Source: an uncultured Collinsella sp. | Lineage (GTDB): Bacteria > Actinomycetota > Coriobacteriia > Coriobacteriales > Coriobacteriaceae | DNA: 5,928 nt | Direction of reading: 5' to 3' | Assembly: GCA_900545555.1 (NCBI GenBank) | Contig: UQZI01000103.1 | Coordinates: 1-5,928 of the forward strand | Shown here: piece after piece, positions 1 to 5,720 of the stretch | How positions within the stretch are numbered: the stretch's first letter is position 1 | Layout: the number at the start of each line of letters is the position of its first letter | Notes under the pieces: generated by a model | Seen by the model: the letters and a program-made list of their open reading frames with translations, nothing else | Told to the model about the DNA's origin: nothing | The model's database searches: none | Position numbers and translations under genes: made by a program

Positions 1-20
1 GACTCGCACCCCTGCGAGCC
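1..20 (-). other. Stem-loop at window edge, possible end of a terminator
   Basis: On the minus strand an inverted repeat forms an 8 bp stem (one G-U pair) around a GGGG loop, about 49 nt beyond the stop codon of the zinc-ribbon gene. This is a plausible place for its transcription terminator. The U-tract that would settle it would lie beyond the window edge. The adjoining bases to 68 hold no open frame of useful length on either strand. The T-arm-like string GTGCGAGTC was considered as tRNA, but no cloverleaf can be built around it. Confidence 0.25.
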
Positions 21-68
21 GCCCCGTGCCCCTGGCTATCGCGTCATAAGACTAACCAGCACCGCTCC

Positions 69-1406
69 CTACTTACCAAAAATCGCAGCGAGCAATCCCT
101 TGCGTTTGGGCTTCTCCTCTCGGTAAGAACCCTCCGTCGCCGCTGCCACCTGACGCGGCTGCCCGCCGCCTCCACGGCGTACGATCTGGTATAGGAACGG
201 AGATTTAACGTATTTGACCTCGACGGGCGTGGCGTGCACGGTGCTTTCGCCCGACAGCATCACGTTGGGTTTGAGCGGCGCCACGATATGCGTTTCGCGC
301 TTGTCGCTAAACACCACCGCGGCCGCGCGGCCCGTCTGGCCATTTACAGCAATGCGCACCTGCTCGCCATCGCGTCCATCCGACGCGGGACGATCGACAA
401 AGTAGACCGGCACCATAACCAGACCGTCCTTATGCTTGCGGGCCTTGCGCGCCCAGGTGCGGATGCTCTTTTTATTGAGCCCCAGTACAACCTCGGCGTC
501 GTTGCCCGCAACGTCGAGCGCCAGCTTATCAATGACCACCTGGTCCTTGGTAGACGCATCGACGGAAACGACGCGGAAGTCGCCTTCCTGCATGGCGGGA
601 TCGAACGGCCCAACCTTGGCAAAGTCCCACGGCTCCAAAATGCCCATAAGGCGAACGTCCAGGTAGTTTGCCCGCGGATATGCCCAGTCAAGTACCTCGT
701 AGTACACCAGGGTCTCCTTGCTCAGGCCCCTGCCCGGGAAGGACGCCATCATGCGCAAGTCCGCCAGCGCCATGGGGAAATAGAAGAGCATCATGTCGTT
801 TTGGATCGCGTCTTCCACGTCGTGCCCGGCAAAGGCTTCCGCATACTGGTGCACCAGCTGCAGCGCGTTGGCACGTGCCTGCTGCGGCGAGATTTCGCAG
901 GGAATACCCTGCTCAGGTACATACTCCGCACCAACACCCATGATCAGGTGCTTGCTGAAGGCGCCGGGTTTAAGCAGGTCGGCAACGCCGATCTTATTGC
1001 CGCAGGACGGGCACTCAAACACGCGCTGGGTCGATGACCCCTCAAAGGACGCACCGCAGAAGGGGCAGGGAATGCTCACGTGCGTGGCTTCTTGGAACTC
1101 CTGAGCCGTGCCGCGGTCCTCCCACAGTAGATGCTCCAGAACCGACTGATTGCGCCAGTACGAATTAAAGAAATACCAGTCCGGGTCCTCCGGGCGCGCG
1201 AGCTGCGACACATGGGTGAGCTTGAGCAGGCCATCGACAACCGTCAACGGCGTATGGCGAATGCCCAGGGCGCTCTTGGGCTCTCCGGCGTCCGCCTGCC
1301 ACGGAATGACCGCACCGCAATAGGCACACTCAAAGCTGCGCTTAGCCTGGTGCGAGTACATAGGGCCGCCGCAGTTTTGACATTTAATGGCAAACATCTC
1401 GTCCAT
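69..1406 (-). CDS. Double zinc-ribbon protein of unknown function (TFIIB-type zinc ribbon-containing family)
   Basis: Encodes 445 aa. Two four-cysteine zinc ribbons are visible: C9/C12 with C27/C30 (CQNCGG, CAYCGA) and C114/C117 with C132/C135 (CPFCGA, CPSCGN), each able to hold one zinc ion. Residues 140-330 are mixed alpha/beta with no motif I recognise. Residues 332-363 (PVYFVD, then AVNGQTGR) match a block I know from bacterial 'TFIIB-type zinc ribbon-containing' proteins. Members I recall often end in membrane helices; this one has no hydrophobic span and ends in a basic tail (KPKRKGLLAAIFGK), so it is probably cytosolic. The frame is open up to 1502, but the start at 1406 is chosen because AAAGGAGG lies 8 nt upstream and the first ribbon follows at once. 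The gene is divergent from the metal transporter. The name does not imply a role in transcription; the molecular function is unknown. Confidence 0.85.
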   Translation of the reverse strand: MDEMFAIKCQNCGGPMYSHQAKRSFECAYCGAVIPWQADAGEPKSALGIRHTPLTVVDGLLKLTHVSQLARPEDPDWYFFNSYWRNQSVLEHLLWEDRGTAQEFQEATHVSIPCPFCGASFEGSSTQRVFECPSCGNKIGVADLLKPGAFSKHLIMGVGAEYVPEQGIPCEISPQQARANALQLVHQYAEAFAGHDVEDAIQNDMMLFYFPMALADLRMMASFPGRGLSKETLVYYEVLDWAYPRANYLDVRLMGILEPWDFAKVGPFDPAMQEGDFRVVSVDASTKDQVVIDKLALDVAGNDAEVVLGLNKKSIRTWARKARKHKDGLVMVPVYFVDRPASDGRDGEQVRIAVNGQTGRAAAVVFSDKRETHIVAPLKPNVMLSGESTVHATPVEVKYVKSPFLYQIVRRGGGGQPRQVAAATEGSYREEKPKRKGLLAAIFGK

Positions 1407-1414
1407 GGAAACGT

Positions 1415-1422
1415 CCTCCTTT
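1415..1422 (-). promoter_or_regulatory. Strong ribosome binding site of the zinc-ribbon gene
   Basis: On the minus strand AAAGGAGG sits 8 nt before the ATG at 1406. It is an almost perfect anti-16S match and decides this start over the in-frame ATGs at 1502 and 1397. Confidence 0.8.
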
Positions 1423-1434
1423 GCACAGGGGCTG

Positions 1435-1453
1435 TCGACATTAAGTATGTCGA
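1435..1453. promoter_or_regulatory. 19 bp palindrome, candidate operator over a putative promoter
   Basis: TCGACAT-N5-ATGTCGA is a perfect 7+7 dyad with its near edge 28 nt upstream of the zinc-ribbon start codon. On the minus strand a possible promoter, TGGGCA (1467-1472), 17 bp spacer, CATACT (1444-1449), matches the sigma-70 consensus 4/6 in each box, and its -10 box lies inside the palindrome. Transcription starting there would give a leader of about 30 nt. The dyad looks like a repressor site, but it resembles no DtxR/IdeR, MntR or Zur box that I know, so no regulator is assigned. Confidence 0.35.
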
Positions 1454-1462
1454 GCAAACAGG

Positions 1463-1482
1463 CACATGCCCATACCCATGTG
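1463..1482. repeat. Inverted repeat CACATG-N8-CATGTG in the divergent intergenic region
   Basis: This is a perfect 6+6 dyad whose left arm overlaps the candidate -35 box of the zinc-ribbon gene. The match can be extended by two bases if one bulge is allowed. It could be a second regulatory site or simply chance in GC-rich DNA. Confidence 0.25.
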
Positions 1483-1526
1483 GCCCAAAATGGACCACCC
1501 AAGCAGACGAGAAGGTTCGCTCGTTA

Positions 1527-1581
1527 GCACCGGCAGACTATTGCTGCATTTTCTGAGCATCGGTGCGCGGCGCCCCCGCGC
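1527..1581 (+). other. Overlapping inverted repeats upstream of the transporter gene
   Basis: GCACCG (1527-1532) pairs with CGGTGC (1561-1566) and encloses GCAG (1533-1536) with CTGC (1544-1547). A separate hairpin pairs GCGCGG (1565-1570) with CCGCGC (1576-1581). The two structures share bases 1565-1566, so they would compete if both were in one leader RNA. No T-tract follows, so neither is a normal intrinsic terminator. The area does not match the yybP-ykoY manganese riboswitch as I know it. A weak -10-like TACACT lies at 1586-1591, with no good -35 partner. Confidence 0.25.
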
Positions 1582-1611
1582 GAGCTACACTATCCCCTTA
1601 AACATGATTGT

Positions 1612-1616
1612 GAGGA
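1612..1616 (+). promoter_or_regulatory. Ribosome binding site of the cation transporter gene
   Basis: GAGGA lies 8 nt before the ATG at 1625. It supports that start rather than the in-frame ATGs at 1604 or 1466, whose upstream residues do not resemble a transporter N-terminus. Confidence 0.65.
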
Positions 1617-1624
1617 CGACCGCT

Positions 1625-2806
1625 ATGCTATTTGTAAATCGGCTGGTACATACACTTGTTCCCGGCAGCGAGGGCGAGCCGGTCGATACATCTTGCCGCA
1701 CCAACGCGGGCTTTGCCGCAAGCCTCATTTGCATTGGCCTCAACATCACCTTGTGCCTGGCCAAGGGCATCGCGGGCCTGCTCGCTGGCTCCGTCTCCCT
1801 CATCGCCGACGCTTTCAACAACCTCTCCGATGCCTCGAGCAACATCGTGAGCCTGCTCGGGTTCCGCCTCGCCAGCCGCCCGGCAGACGAAGGCCACCCC
1901 TATGGCCACGGCCGCTACGAGTACCTCGCCGGCTTGTTTGTCGCCGTCCTGGTTTGCGCCGTCGGCATCAACCTGATCCTCGAGTCGGTCACCAAGATCA
2001 TCAAGCCTTCCCCCACCGCTTACACGCTCGTTTCCCTTGCGGCACTGGCTACATCCATGCTCGTTAAGCTCTGGATGGCCGCATTCAACCGCGCGCTGGG
2101 CAACCGTATCGATTCCGAAACACTCATCGCCACAGCGCAGGACTCCAAAAACGACGTCATCACCTCGGGCTCGGTCTTGGTGGCGGCGCTTATTTCGCAG
2201 ACGACCGGCTTTGACCTCGATGGCTGGGCAGGCCTGGGTGTGGGCATCTTCATCTGCATCAGCGGCATGGGCCTAGTGCGCGACGCCATCAGCCCGTTGC
2301 TGGGGCAAGCGCCCGACCCCAAGCTCGTCCAGGCAATCCGCGACAAGATCATGTCCTATCCGCAGGTCTTGGGCACACACGACCTGATGGTGCACGACTA
2401 CGGCCCCGGTCGTCAGTTTGCCAGCGCTCACGTGGAGATGCCCGGCGAGGGCGACGCATTTGAGCACCACGAGATCCTGGACACCATCGAGCACGACATC
2501 AAGCGCCAGATGGGCATTGACATCACGCTGCACTGCGACCCCCTCGCGACAACCGGCGATGATTTGCGCGGCTGGGTCAAGCGCGGCGTTATGCAGATCG
2601 ACCCCGCGCTCTCCATCCACGACCTGCACGAGCACGACGGGTTCGTTTCGTTTGACCTGGTGCGCCCCGACGGCTTTGACATATCCGACGAGGAGCTGCT
2701 GGAGCTCGTCACGCGCATCGTGCACGAGCGCCGACCCAATGCCTCATGCGTCGTTACGTTTGACTCGGGCTTTAGCTCGCCCGACCGTCCGGCTGAACAG
2801 CTGTAG
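1625..2806 (+). CDS. Cation diffusion facilitator (CDF) family metal exporter, probably Mn or Fe type
   Basis: Encodes 393 aa. CDF proteins are dimeric membrane antiporters that export divalent metal in exchange for protons. Six membrane helices can be placed near 28-52, 55-80, 98-120, 132-153, 165-190 and 198-217. The family signature is clear: ADAFNNLSDASSN (61-73) in helix 2 and HPYGHGRYEY (91-100) in the following loop. Site-A residues read as N65xxxD69 in helix 2 and D173xxxD177 in helix 5. Zinc CDFs usually carry histidine in one or both pairs, so an all-oxygen site favours Mn or Fe; this is inference. The cytoplasmic domain (about 230-308) keeps H257, H269, H281/H282 and H303-C-D305, which resemble the YiiP cytoplasmic metal ligands. 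A second, related domain follows at 312-385, as in the long Gram-positive CDFs I recall. The gene diverges from the zinc-ribbon gene and converges on the PASTA-like gene. No metal-responsive regulatory motif was recognised upstream. Confidence 0.93.
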   Translation: MLFVNRLVHTLVPGSEGEPVDTSCRTNAGFAASLICIGLNITLCLAKGIAGLLAGSVSLIADAFNNLSDASSNIVSLLGFRLASRPADEGHPYGHGRYEYLAGLFVAVLVCAVGINLILESVTKIIKPSPTAYTLVSLAALATSMLVKLWMAAFNRALGNRIDSETLIATAQDSKNDVITSGSVLVAALISQTTGFDLDGWAGLGVGIFICISGMGLVRDAISPLLGQAPDPKLVQAIRDKIMSYPQVLGTHDLMVHDYGPGRQFASAHVEMPGEGDAFEHHEILDTIEHDIKRQMGIDITLHCDPLATTGDDLRGWVKRGVMQIDPALSIHDLHEHDGFVSFDLVRPDGFDISDEELLELVTRIVHERRPNASCVVTFDSGFSSPDRPAEQL

Positions 2807-2818
2807 CCCGCTTAACAG

Positions 2819-3808
2819 CTAGTTTCCCTGCGCGCCCGAGATGCCGTTTTGCAGTGCGTTCCAGGCATCCGTCGCCATGTCGCCCAAGTTCTGCGCGGTG
2901 TCGCCCAGGTTTTGTGCCGTATCGCCCAGCTCTTGCGCCTTGTCTCCCAACTCCTGTGCCTTGTTGCTCAAGTCCTCCAGCGTATTGGAGCTCGAGCTGT
3001 CGGTACCGCTTTGGCCGTCGGACGAGTTGCCCGAGCTGTTCTTGTGCGTGAGTTGAATTTCGAGGTTGCCGTTGTCGTTATAGTAGGCAGAAGTAACGAC
3101 CCAGTTGGCATCGACGACGGGCGTTGAGCCATCATCAGTCAGGACCACGGCGTTCGAAAGATCGGCGCCGCGCGACTTGAGGATCTTCTTGGCGTTGGAC
3201 CAGTACTGTCCCGGGATATCGCTAAGATCGACGGTGCTAGACGAGGCGGACTCGGTTTGCTCGGCAGTGGCATCGGCCGTTGAACTCCCTCGCTTGTTAA
3301 GCATGCCCGACACGATGGCAAACACAACCGACAGCGCAAAGAAGATCGCCAGTACGATGAGGATCTTCTTGATCACGCTCGACGAACGCGACGGCGTCTC
3401 TTCCTCGTCCTCACCATACTGCGGGATCGATTTGGGGTACTCGCGATACGGCTCGCGCGACTCGTAGCGAGGCTGCGCCGTGCGAGGCATATACGTCGTC
3501 TGCTGAGGCTGCGGAATGGGATTTTGCGGCAGGTCATCATAGGGATTCGGCGTCGAGGCGGCATAAGAATCCTGCGGCGCGTAATCAAACGGGTCCGGAG
3601 CTGCGTTGCCATAGGGGCCTTGCGAAGATGCAGCGTAAGAATCCTGCGCCGTGTCGCCATAGCCCATAACCCGGGTGGGCTCGGCAGAAGGCTGCGTCGC
3701 GGCGGGGTCGGTATAACCGGGGTTGGGAACAACGCGGGTCGCATCGGCGCTATCGCCAGCCTGCGCGGAACCGTAGCCGCCCATCACGGTTGTCTTGTCC
3801 TGATCCAT
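2819..3808 (-). CDS. Single-pass membrane protein with repeat-rich cytoplasmic tail, PASTA-like domain and heptad-repeat C-terminus
   Basis: Encodes 329 aa; not a named family to me. Residues 1-145 are low-complexity and rich in Tyr, Pro, Gln and Ala, and contain three [DE]-x-T-x-V-[MV] motifs (4-9, 22-27, 43-48) and two QDSYAAS copies (55-61, 79-85). One membrane helix lies at about 145-169, preceded by basic IKK and followed by NKRG. With a basic cytoplasmic flank and no signal peptide, the N-terminus should be inside. A Ser/Thr linker leads to a PASTA-like unit (about 194-256: DIPGQYWSNAKKILKSRG, then a NWVV strand and LEIQL), which on that topology lies outside. A Ser/Gly linker (257-275) precedes a heptad-repeat helix (277-318). 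PASTA domains bind peptidoglycan or beta-lactams in Ser/Thr kinases and PBPs; there is no kinase or transpeptidase domain here. The start at 3808 has AAAGGA 8 nt upstream. A cell-envelope role linked to kinase/FHA signalling is inference. Confidence 0.8.
   Translation of the reverse strand: MDQDKTTVMGGYGSAQAGDSADATRVVPNPGYTDPAATQPSAEPTRVMGYGDTAQDSYAASSQGPYGNAAPDPFDYAPQDSYAASTPNPYDDLPQNPIPQPQQTTYMPRTAQPRYESREPYREYPKSIPQYGEDEEETPSRSSSVIKKILIVLAIFFALSVVFAIVSGMLNKRGSSTADATAEQTESASSSTVDLSDIPGQYWSNAKKILKSRGADLSNAVVLTDDGSTPVVDANWVVTSAYYNDNGNLEIQLTHKNSSGNSSDGQSGTDSSSSNTLEDLSNKAQELGDKAQELGDTAQNLGDTAQNLGDMATDAWNALQNGISGAQGN
2876..2980 (-). repeat. In-frame 21 bp tandem repeat coding for a heptad repeat
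   Basis: Five 21 bp units start at 2876, 2897, 2918, 2939 and 2960, and the first four are clearly similar at DNA level. They encode LEDLSNK, AQELGDK, AQELGDT, AQNLGDT and AQNLGDM (residues 277-311), followed by a degenerate ATDAWNA. The regular Leu every seven residues predicts an amphipathic helix, possibly a coiled coil. The unit is a multiple of three, so changes in copy number would keep the reading frame. Confidence 0.85.
3554..3646 (-). repeat. Duplicated QDSYAAS segment in the cytoplasmic tail
   Basis: Two copies of QDSYAAS-[ST]-x-x-PY occur 24 residues (72 bp) apart, with core codons at 3626-3646 and 3554-3574. Both copies also share a near-identical DNA core (TAAGAATCCTGCG on the plus strand), consistent with an old in-frame duplication. 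Confidence 0.65.
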
Positions 3809-3816
3809 GCAACGAT

Positions 3817-3822
3817 TCCTTT
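3817..3822 (-). promoter_or_regulatory. Ribosome binding site of the PASTA-like membrane protein gene
   Basis: AAAGGA on the minus strand lies 8 nt before the ATG at 3808. The frame continues no further upstream with a better start. Confidence 0.7.
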
Positions 3823-3853
3823 CCGTCGCGCGTGAGCCTCAAGTTATCCATGC

Positions 3854-3859
3854 ATTCTA
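3854..3859 (-). promoter_or_regulatory. Possible -10 box of the PASTA-like membrane protein gene
   Basis: TAGAAT on the minus strand matches TATAAT 5/6, about 45 nt upstream of the start codon. No convincing -35 box is found at 16-18 bp, so this is a weak call. The gene must have its own promoter if the strong fhs terminator just upstream works. Confidence 0.22.
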
Positions 3860-3876
3860 CCCGCGCAAAAGCCTAT

Positions 3877-3893
3877 GATGGGCAGAGCCCGTC
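3877..3893 (+). other. Short stem-loop in the fhs / membrane-protein gap
   Basis: GATGGGC-AGA-GCCCGTC forms a 7 bp stem with one G-U pair and a 3 nt loop when read on the plus strand. No T-tract follows on either side, so it is not called a terminator. No role is evident. Confidence 0.25.
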
Positions 3894-3919
3894 CATATCT
3901 ACAAGACAAGCGCGGCTAG

Positions 3920-3960
3920 AAAACAAAAGCCCCGCCGGGCCTTGGTAGGCGCGACGGGGC
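3920..3960 (-). terminator. Intrinsic terminator of fhs
   Basis: On the minus strand GCCCCGTCG (3952-3960) pairs with CGGCGGGGC (3929-3937) over 9 bp with one G-U, enclosing a 14 nt loop that could pair further. It is followed directly by TTTTGTTTT (3920-3928). It begins 25 nt after the fhs stop codon, the classic rho-independent arrangement, and should separate fhs from the downstream membrane-protein gene. Confidence 0.9.
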
Positions 3961-3985
3961 GGGCAAGCAGCTATGGGCAACAAGC

Positions 3986-5653
3986 TTAGAACAGGCCGGT
4001 GATGTTGCCGTCGTTGTCGACGTCGATGTTCTCAGCCGCGGGGACCTTGGGCAGGCCCGGCATGGTCAGAACACTGCCAGTCAGTGCGACCACAAAGTGG
4101 GCACCGGCGGAAACCTTGAGCTCACGCACCGTGATGCGGAAGTTCTCGGGAGCGCCCAGGGCCTTGGCGTTGTCGCTAAAGCTGTACTGCGTCTTGGCCA
4201 CGCACACCGGCAGGTTGCCAAAGCCGTTCTCGCGCAGCTCGGCGAGCTGGCGCTTGGCGGCCGGCGTAAAGTCAACGCCATCGGCGCGGTAGACCTTGGT
4301 GGCAATGGCCTCAAGAGCGTCGGCGACATCGGCGCCGTCCTCATAGGCAAACTTGAGCTCGCTCGGCTGCTCAATCAGACGCATGACCTCATCGGCAAGC
4401 TCGAGCGCGCCCTCGCCGCCCTTGGCCCAGACCTCGGAAAGCTTAACGTTGACGCCGAGCTTCTGGCACTCGGACTCGATGAGCGCAAGCTCGGCCTCGG
4501 TGTCCGTCGGGAAGCGGTTGATGGCGACTACGCAGGGCAGACCATAAACGTTCTGGATGTTGTCGACGTGACGCAGCAAGTTGGGCATGCCGGCCTTAAG
4601 TGCCTCGAGGTTCTCCTCATTGAGGTCGGCCTTGGCAACACCGCCGTTGTACTTCAGCGCACGAGCGGTCGCGACGACCACGACGGCGCTGGGGCGAACG
4701 CCCGTCATGCGGCACTTAATGTCGAGGAACTTCTCGGCACCCAGATCGGCACCGAAGCCGGCCTCGGTAATGGCGACATCGCCAAAGCGCATCGCCATAC
4801 GCGTGGCCATGATGGAGTTGCAGCCGTGGGCAATGTTGGCGAAGGGACCGCCGTGGACAAACGCGGGCGTGCCCTCGAGCGTTTGCACCAGGTTGGGCTT
4901 GAGCGCGTCCTTAAGCAACGCGGCCATGGCACCCTGGGCCTTAAGGTCGCGGGCACGGACGGGCTCGCCGGCAAAGCTGTAGCCGACGACGATCTCACCC
5001 AAGCGTTCCTTGAGGTCGCTGATGCTCGTAGACAGGCACAGGATTGCCATGACCTCGGAGGCGACGGTGATATCGAAGCCGTCCTCGCGCGGCACGCCCT
5101 GGGCCTTACCGCCAATGCCGTCGATAACGTGGCGCAGCTGACGGTCGTTCATATCGACGACGCGCTTCCAAGTGATGCGCTTAACGTCAATACCGAGCTG
5201 ATTGCCCTGCTGAATATGGTTGTCGAGCATGGCGGCCAGCAGGTTGTTGGCAGCACCGATGGCATGGAAGTCGCCGGTAAAGTGCAGGTTGATGTCCTCC
5301 ATGGGGATGACCTGGGCCCAACCGCCACCGGCGGCACCGCCCTTCACGCCAAACACGGGACCGAGCGAAGGCTCACGAAGGGCCACGGCGCTCTTGACGC
5401 CGCGACGACGCAGGCCATCGGCCAGACCGATGGTCGTGGTGGTCTTGCCCTCGCCCGCAGGCGTTGGGTTGATAGCGGTCACGAGGACGAGCTTGGCCTG
5501 GTGATCAGTCGGCTCGTTGAGCAGTGAATAGTCGACCTTAGCCTTGTCGAAGCCGTACGGAATAAGGTGCTTAACGTCGACGCCGGCGTTCTTGGCCACC
5601 TCGGTAATAGGCAGCGGCGTGACAGAACGTGCGATTTCGATGTCAGTAGGCAT
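3986..5653 (-). CDS. fhs: Formate-tetrahydrofolate ligase (10-formyl-THF synthetase)
   Basis: Encodes 555 aa, the usual full length (about 555-560). The cytosolic enzyme joins formate to tetrahydrofolate using ATP, giving 10-formyl-THF for purine, formyl-Met and other one-carbon needs; it is also the formate-entry step of the Wood-Ljungdahl methyl branch, though nothing here shows acetogenesis. Visible family motifs are the P-loop TPAGEGKT (64-71), REPSLGPVFGVKGGAAGGG (93-111), FTGDFHAI (125-132), HGGPFANIAHGCNS (267-280) and the conserved end with PAAENIDVD and ITGLF (538-555). The start at 5653 is chosen over the longer in-frame start at 5713 because AAAGGA lies 6 nt upstream and MPTDIEIARS is a typical Fhs N-terminus. 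It lies 146 bp downstream of ruvB on the same strand and ends in a strong terminator. No disruption is seen. Confidence 0.98.
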   Translation of the reverse strand: MPTDIEIARSVTPLPITEVAKNAGVDVKHLIPYGFDKAKVDYSLLNEPTDHQAKLVLVTAINPTPAGEGKTTTTIGLADGLRRRGVKSAVALREPSLGPVFGVKGGAAGGGWAQVIPMEDINLHFTGDFHAIGAANNLLAAMLDNHIQQGNQLGIDVKRITWKRVVDMNDRQLRHVIDGIGGKAQGVPREDGFDITVASEVMAILCLSTSISDLKERLGEIVVGYSFAGEPVRARDLKAQGAMAALLKDALKPNLVQTLEGTPAFVHGGPFANIAHGCNSIMATRMAMRFGDVAITEAGFGADLGAEKFLDIKCRMTGVRPSAVVVVATARALKYNGGVAKADLNEENLEALKAGMPNLLRHVDNIQNVYGLPCVVAINRFPTDTEAELALIESECQKLGVNVKLSEVWAKGGEGALELADEVMRLIEQPSELKFAYEDGADVADALEAIATKVYRADGVDFTPAAKRQLAELRENGFGNLPVCVAKTQYSFSDNAKALGAPENFRITVRELKVSAGAHFVVALTGSVLTMPGLPKVPAAENIDVDNDGNITGLF

Positions 5654-5659
5654 GGGCGG

Positions 5660-5665
5660 TCCTTT
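5660..5665 (-). promoter_or_regulatory. Ribosome binding site of fhs
   Basis: AAAGGA on the minus strand, 6 nt before the ATG at 5653. It fixes the start inside the longer open frame. Confidence 0.75.
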
Positions 5666-5693
5666 CGTTACCGAATGAGAAAAAGACCAATTC

Positions 5694-5720
5694 AGCATAG
5701 CACGGGCGCGCAATAGTAAA
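5694..5720 (-). promoter_or_regulatory. Possible extended -10 promoter of fhs
   Basis: On the minus strand TGC-TATGCT (box at 5694-5699) has the TGn extension and matches the -10 consensus 4/6. TTTACT (5715-5720) is a 4/6 -35 box, but the spacer is short (15 bp). It lies about 40 nt upstream of the start codon. No terminator is seen after ruvB, so read-through from ruvB is also possible. Confidence 0.28.

Noticed and set aside
1..68. Partial tRNA or other structured RNA on the minus strand
   Set aside because: A T-arm-like string and a CTGGTTA/TAGCCAG stem are present, but acceptor, D and anticodon arms cannot be arranged into a cloverleaf, and no conserved SRP RNA or tmRNA core is seen.
234..1037. 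267-codon open frame on the plus strand opposite the zinc-ribbon gene
   Set aside because: The minus strand has two cysteine zinc ribbons and a near-perfect ribosome binding site; the plus-strand product has no recognisable motif.
1407..1502. N-terminal extension of the zinc-ribbon protein to an ATG at 1502
   Set aside because: The extension crosses the strong ribosome binding site, the palindrome and the candidate promoter, and adds residues with no family resemblance.
1483..1624. yybP-ykoY type manganese riboswitch before the CDF gene
   Set aside because: This would fit a manganese exporter, but the conserved loop sequences and paired stem are not visible.
2876..2980. Short CRISPR-like array
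   Set aside because: The units are contiguous with no spacers, diverge gradually and translate in frame as heptads, so this is a coding tandem repeat.
3524..3835. 103-codon plus-strand frame rich in Arg, Gly and Ile
   Set aside because: It is the reverse reading of the repeat-rich tail of the membrane protein, and its apparent repeats come from that duplication.
4097..5527. 476-codon open frame on the plus strand opposite fhs
   Set aside because: It is exactly antisense to a complete, well-conserved fhs gene. Its translation shows no recognisable domain, and long antisense frames are common opposite GC-rich genes with strong codon bias.
5654..5713. 20-residue N-terminal extension of Fhs
   Set aside because: It crosses the ribosome binding site and candidate promoter; the shorter start gives the normal family length and N-terminus.
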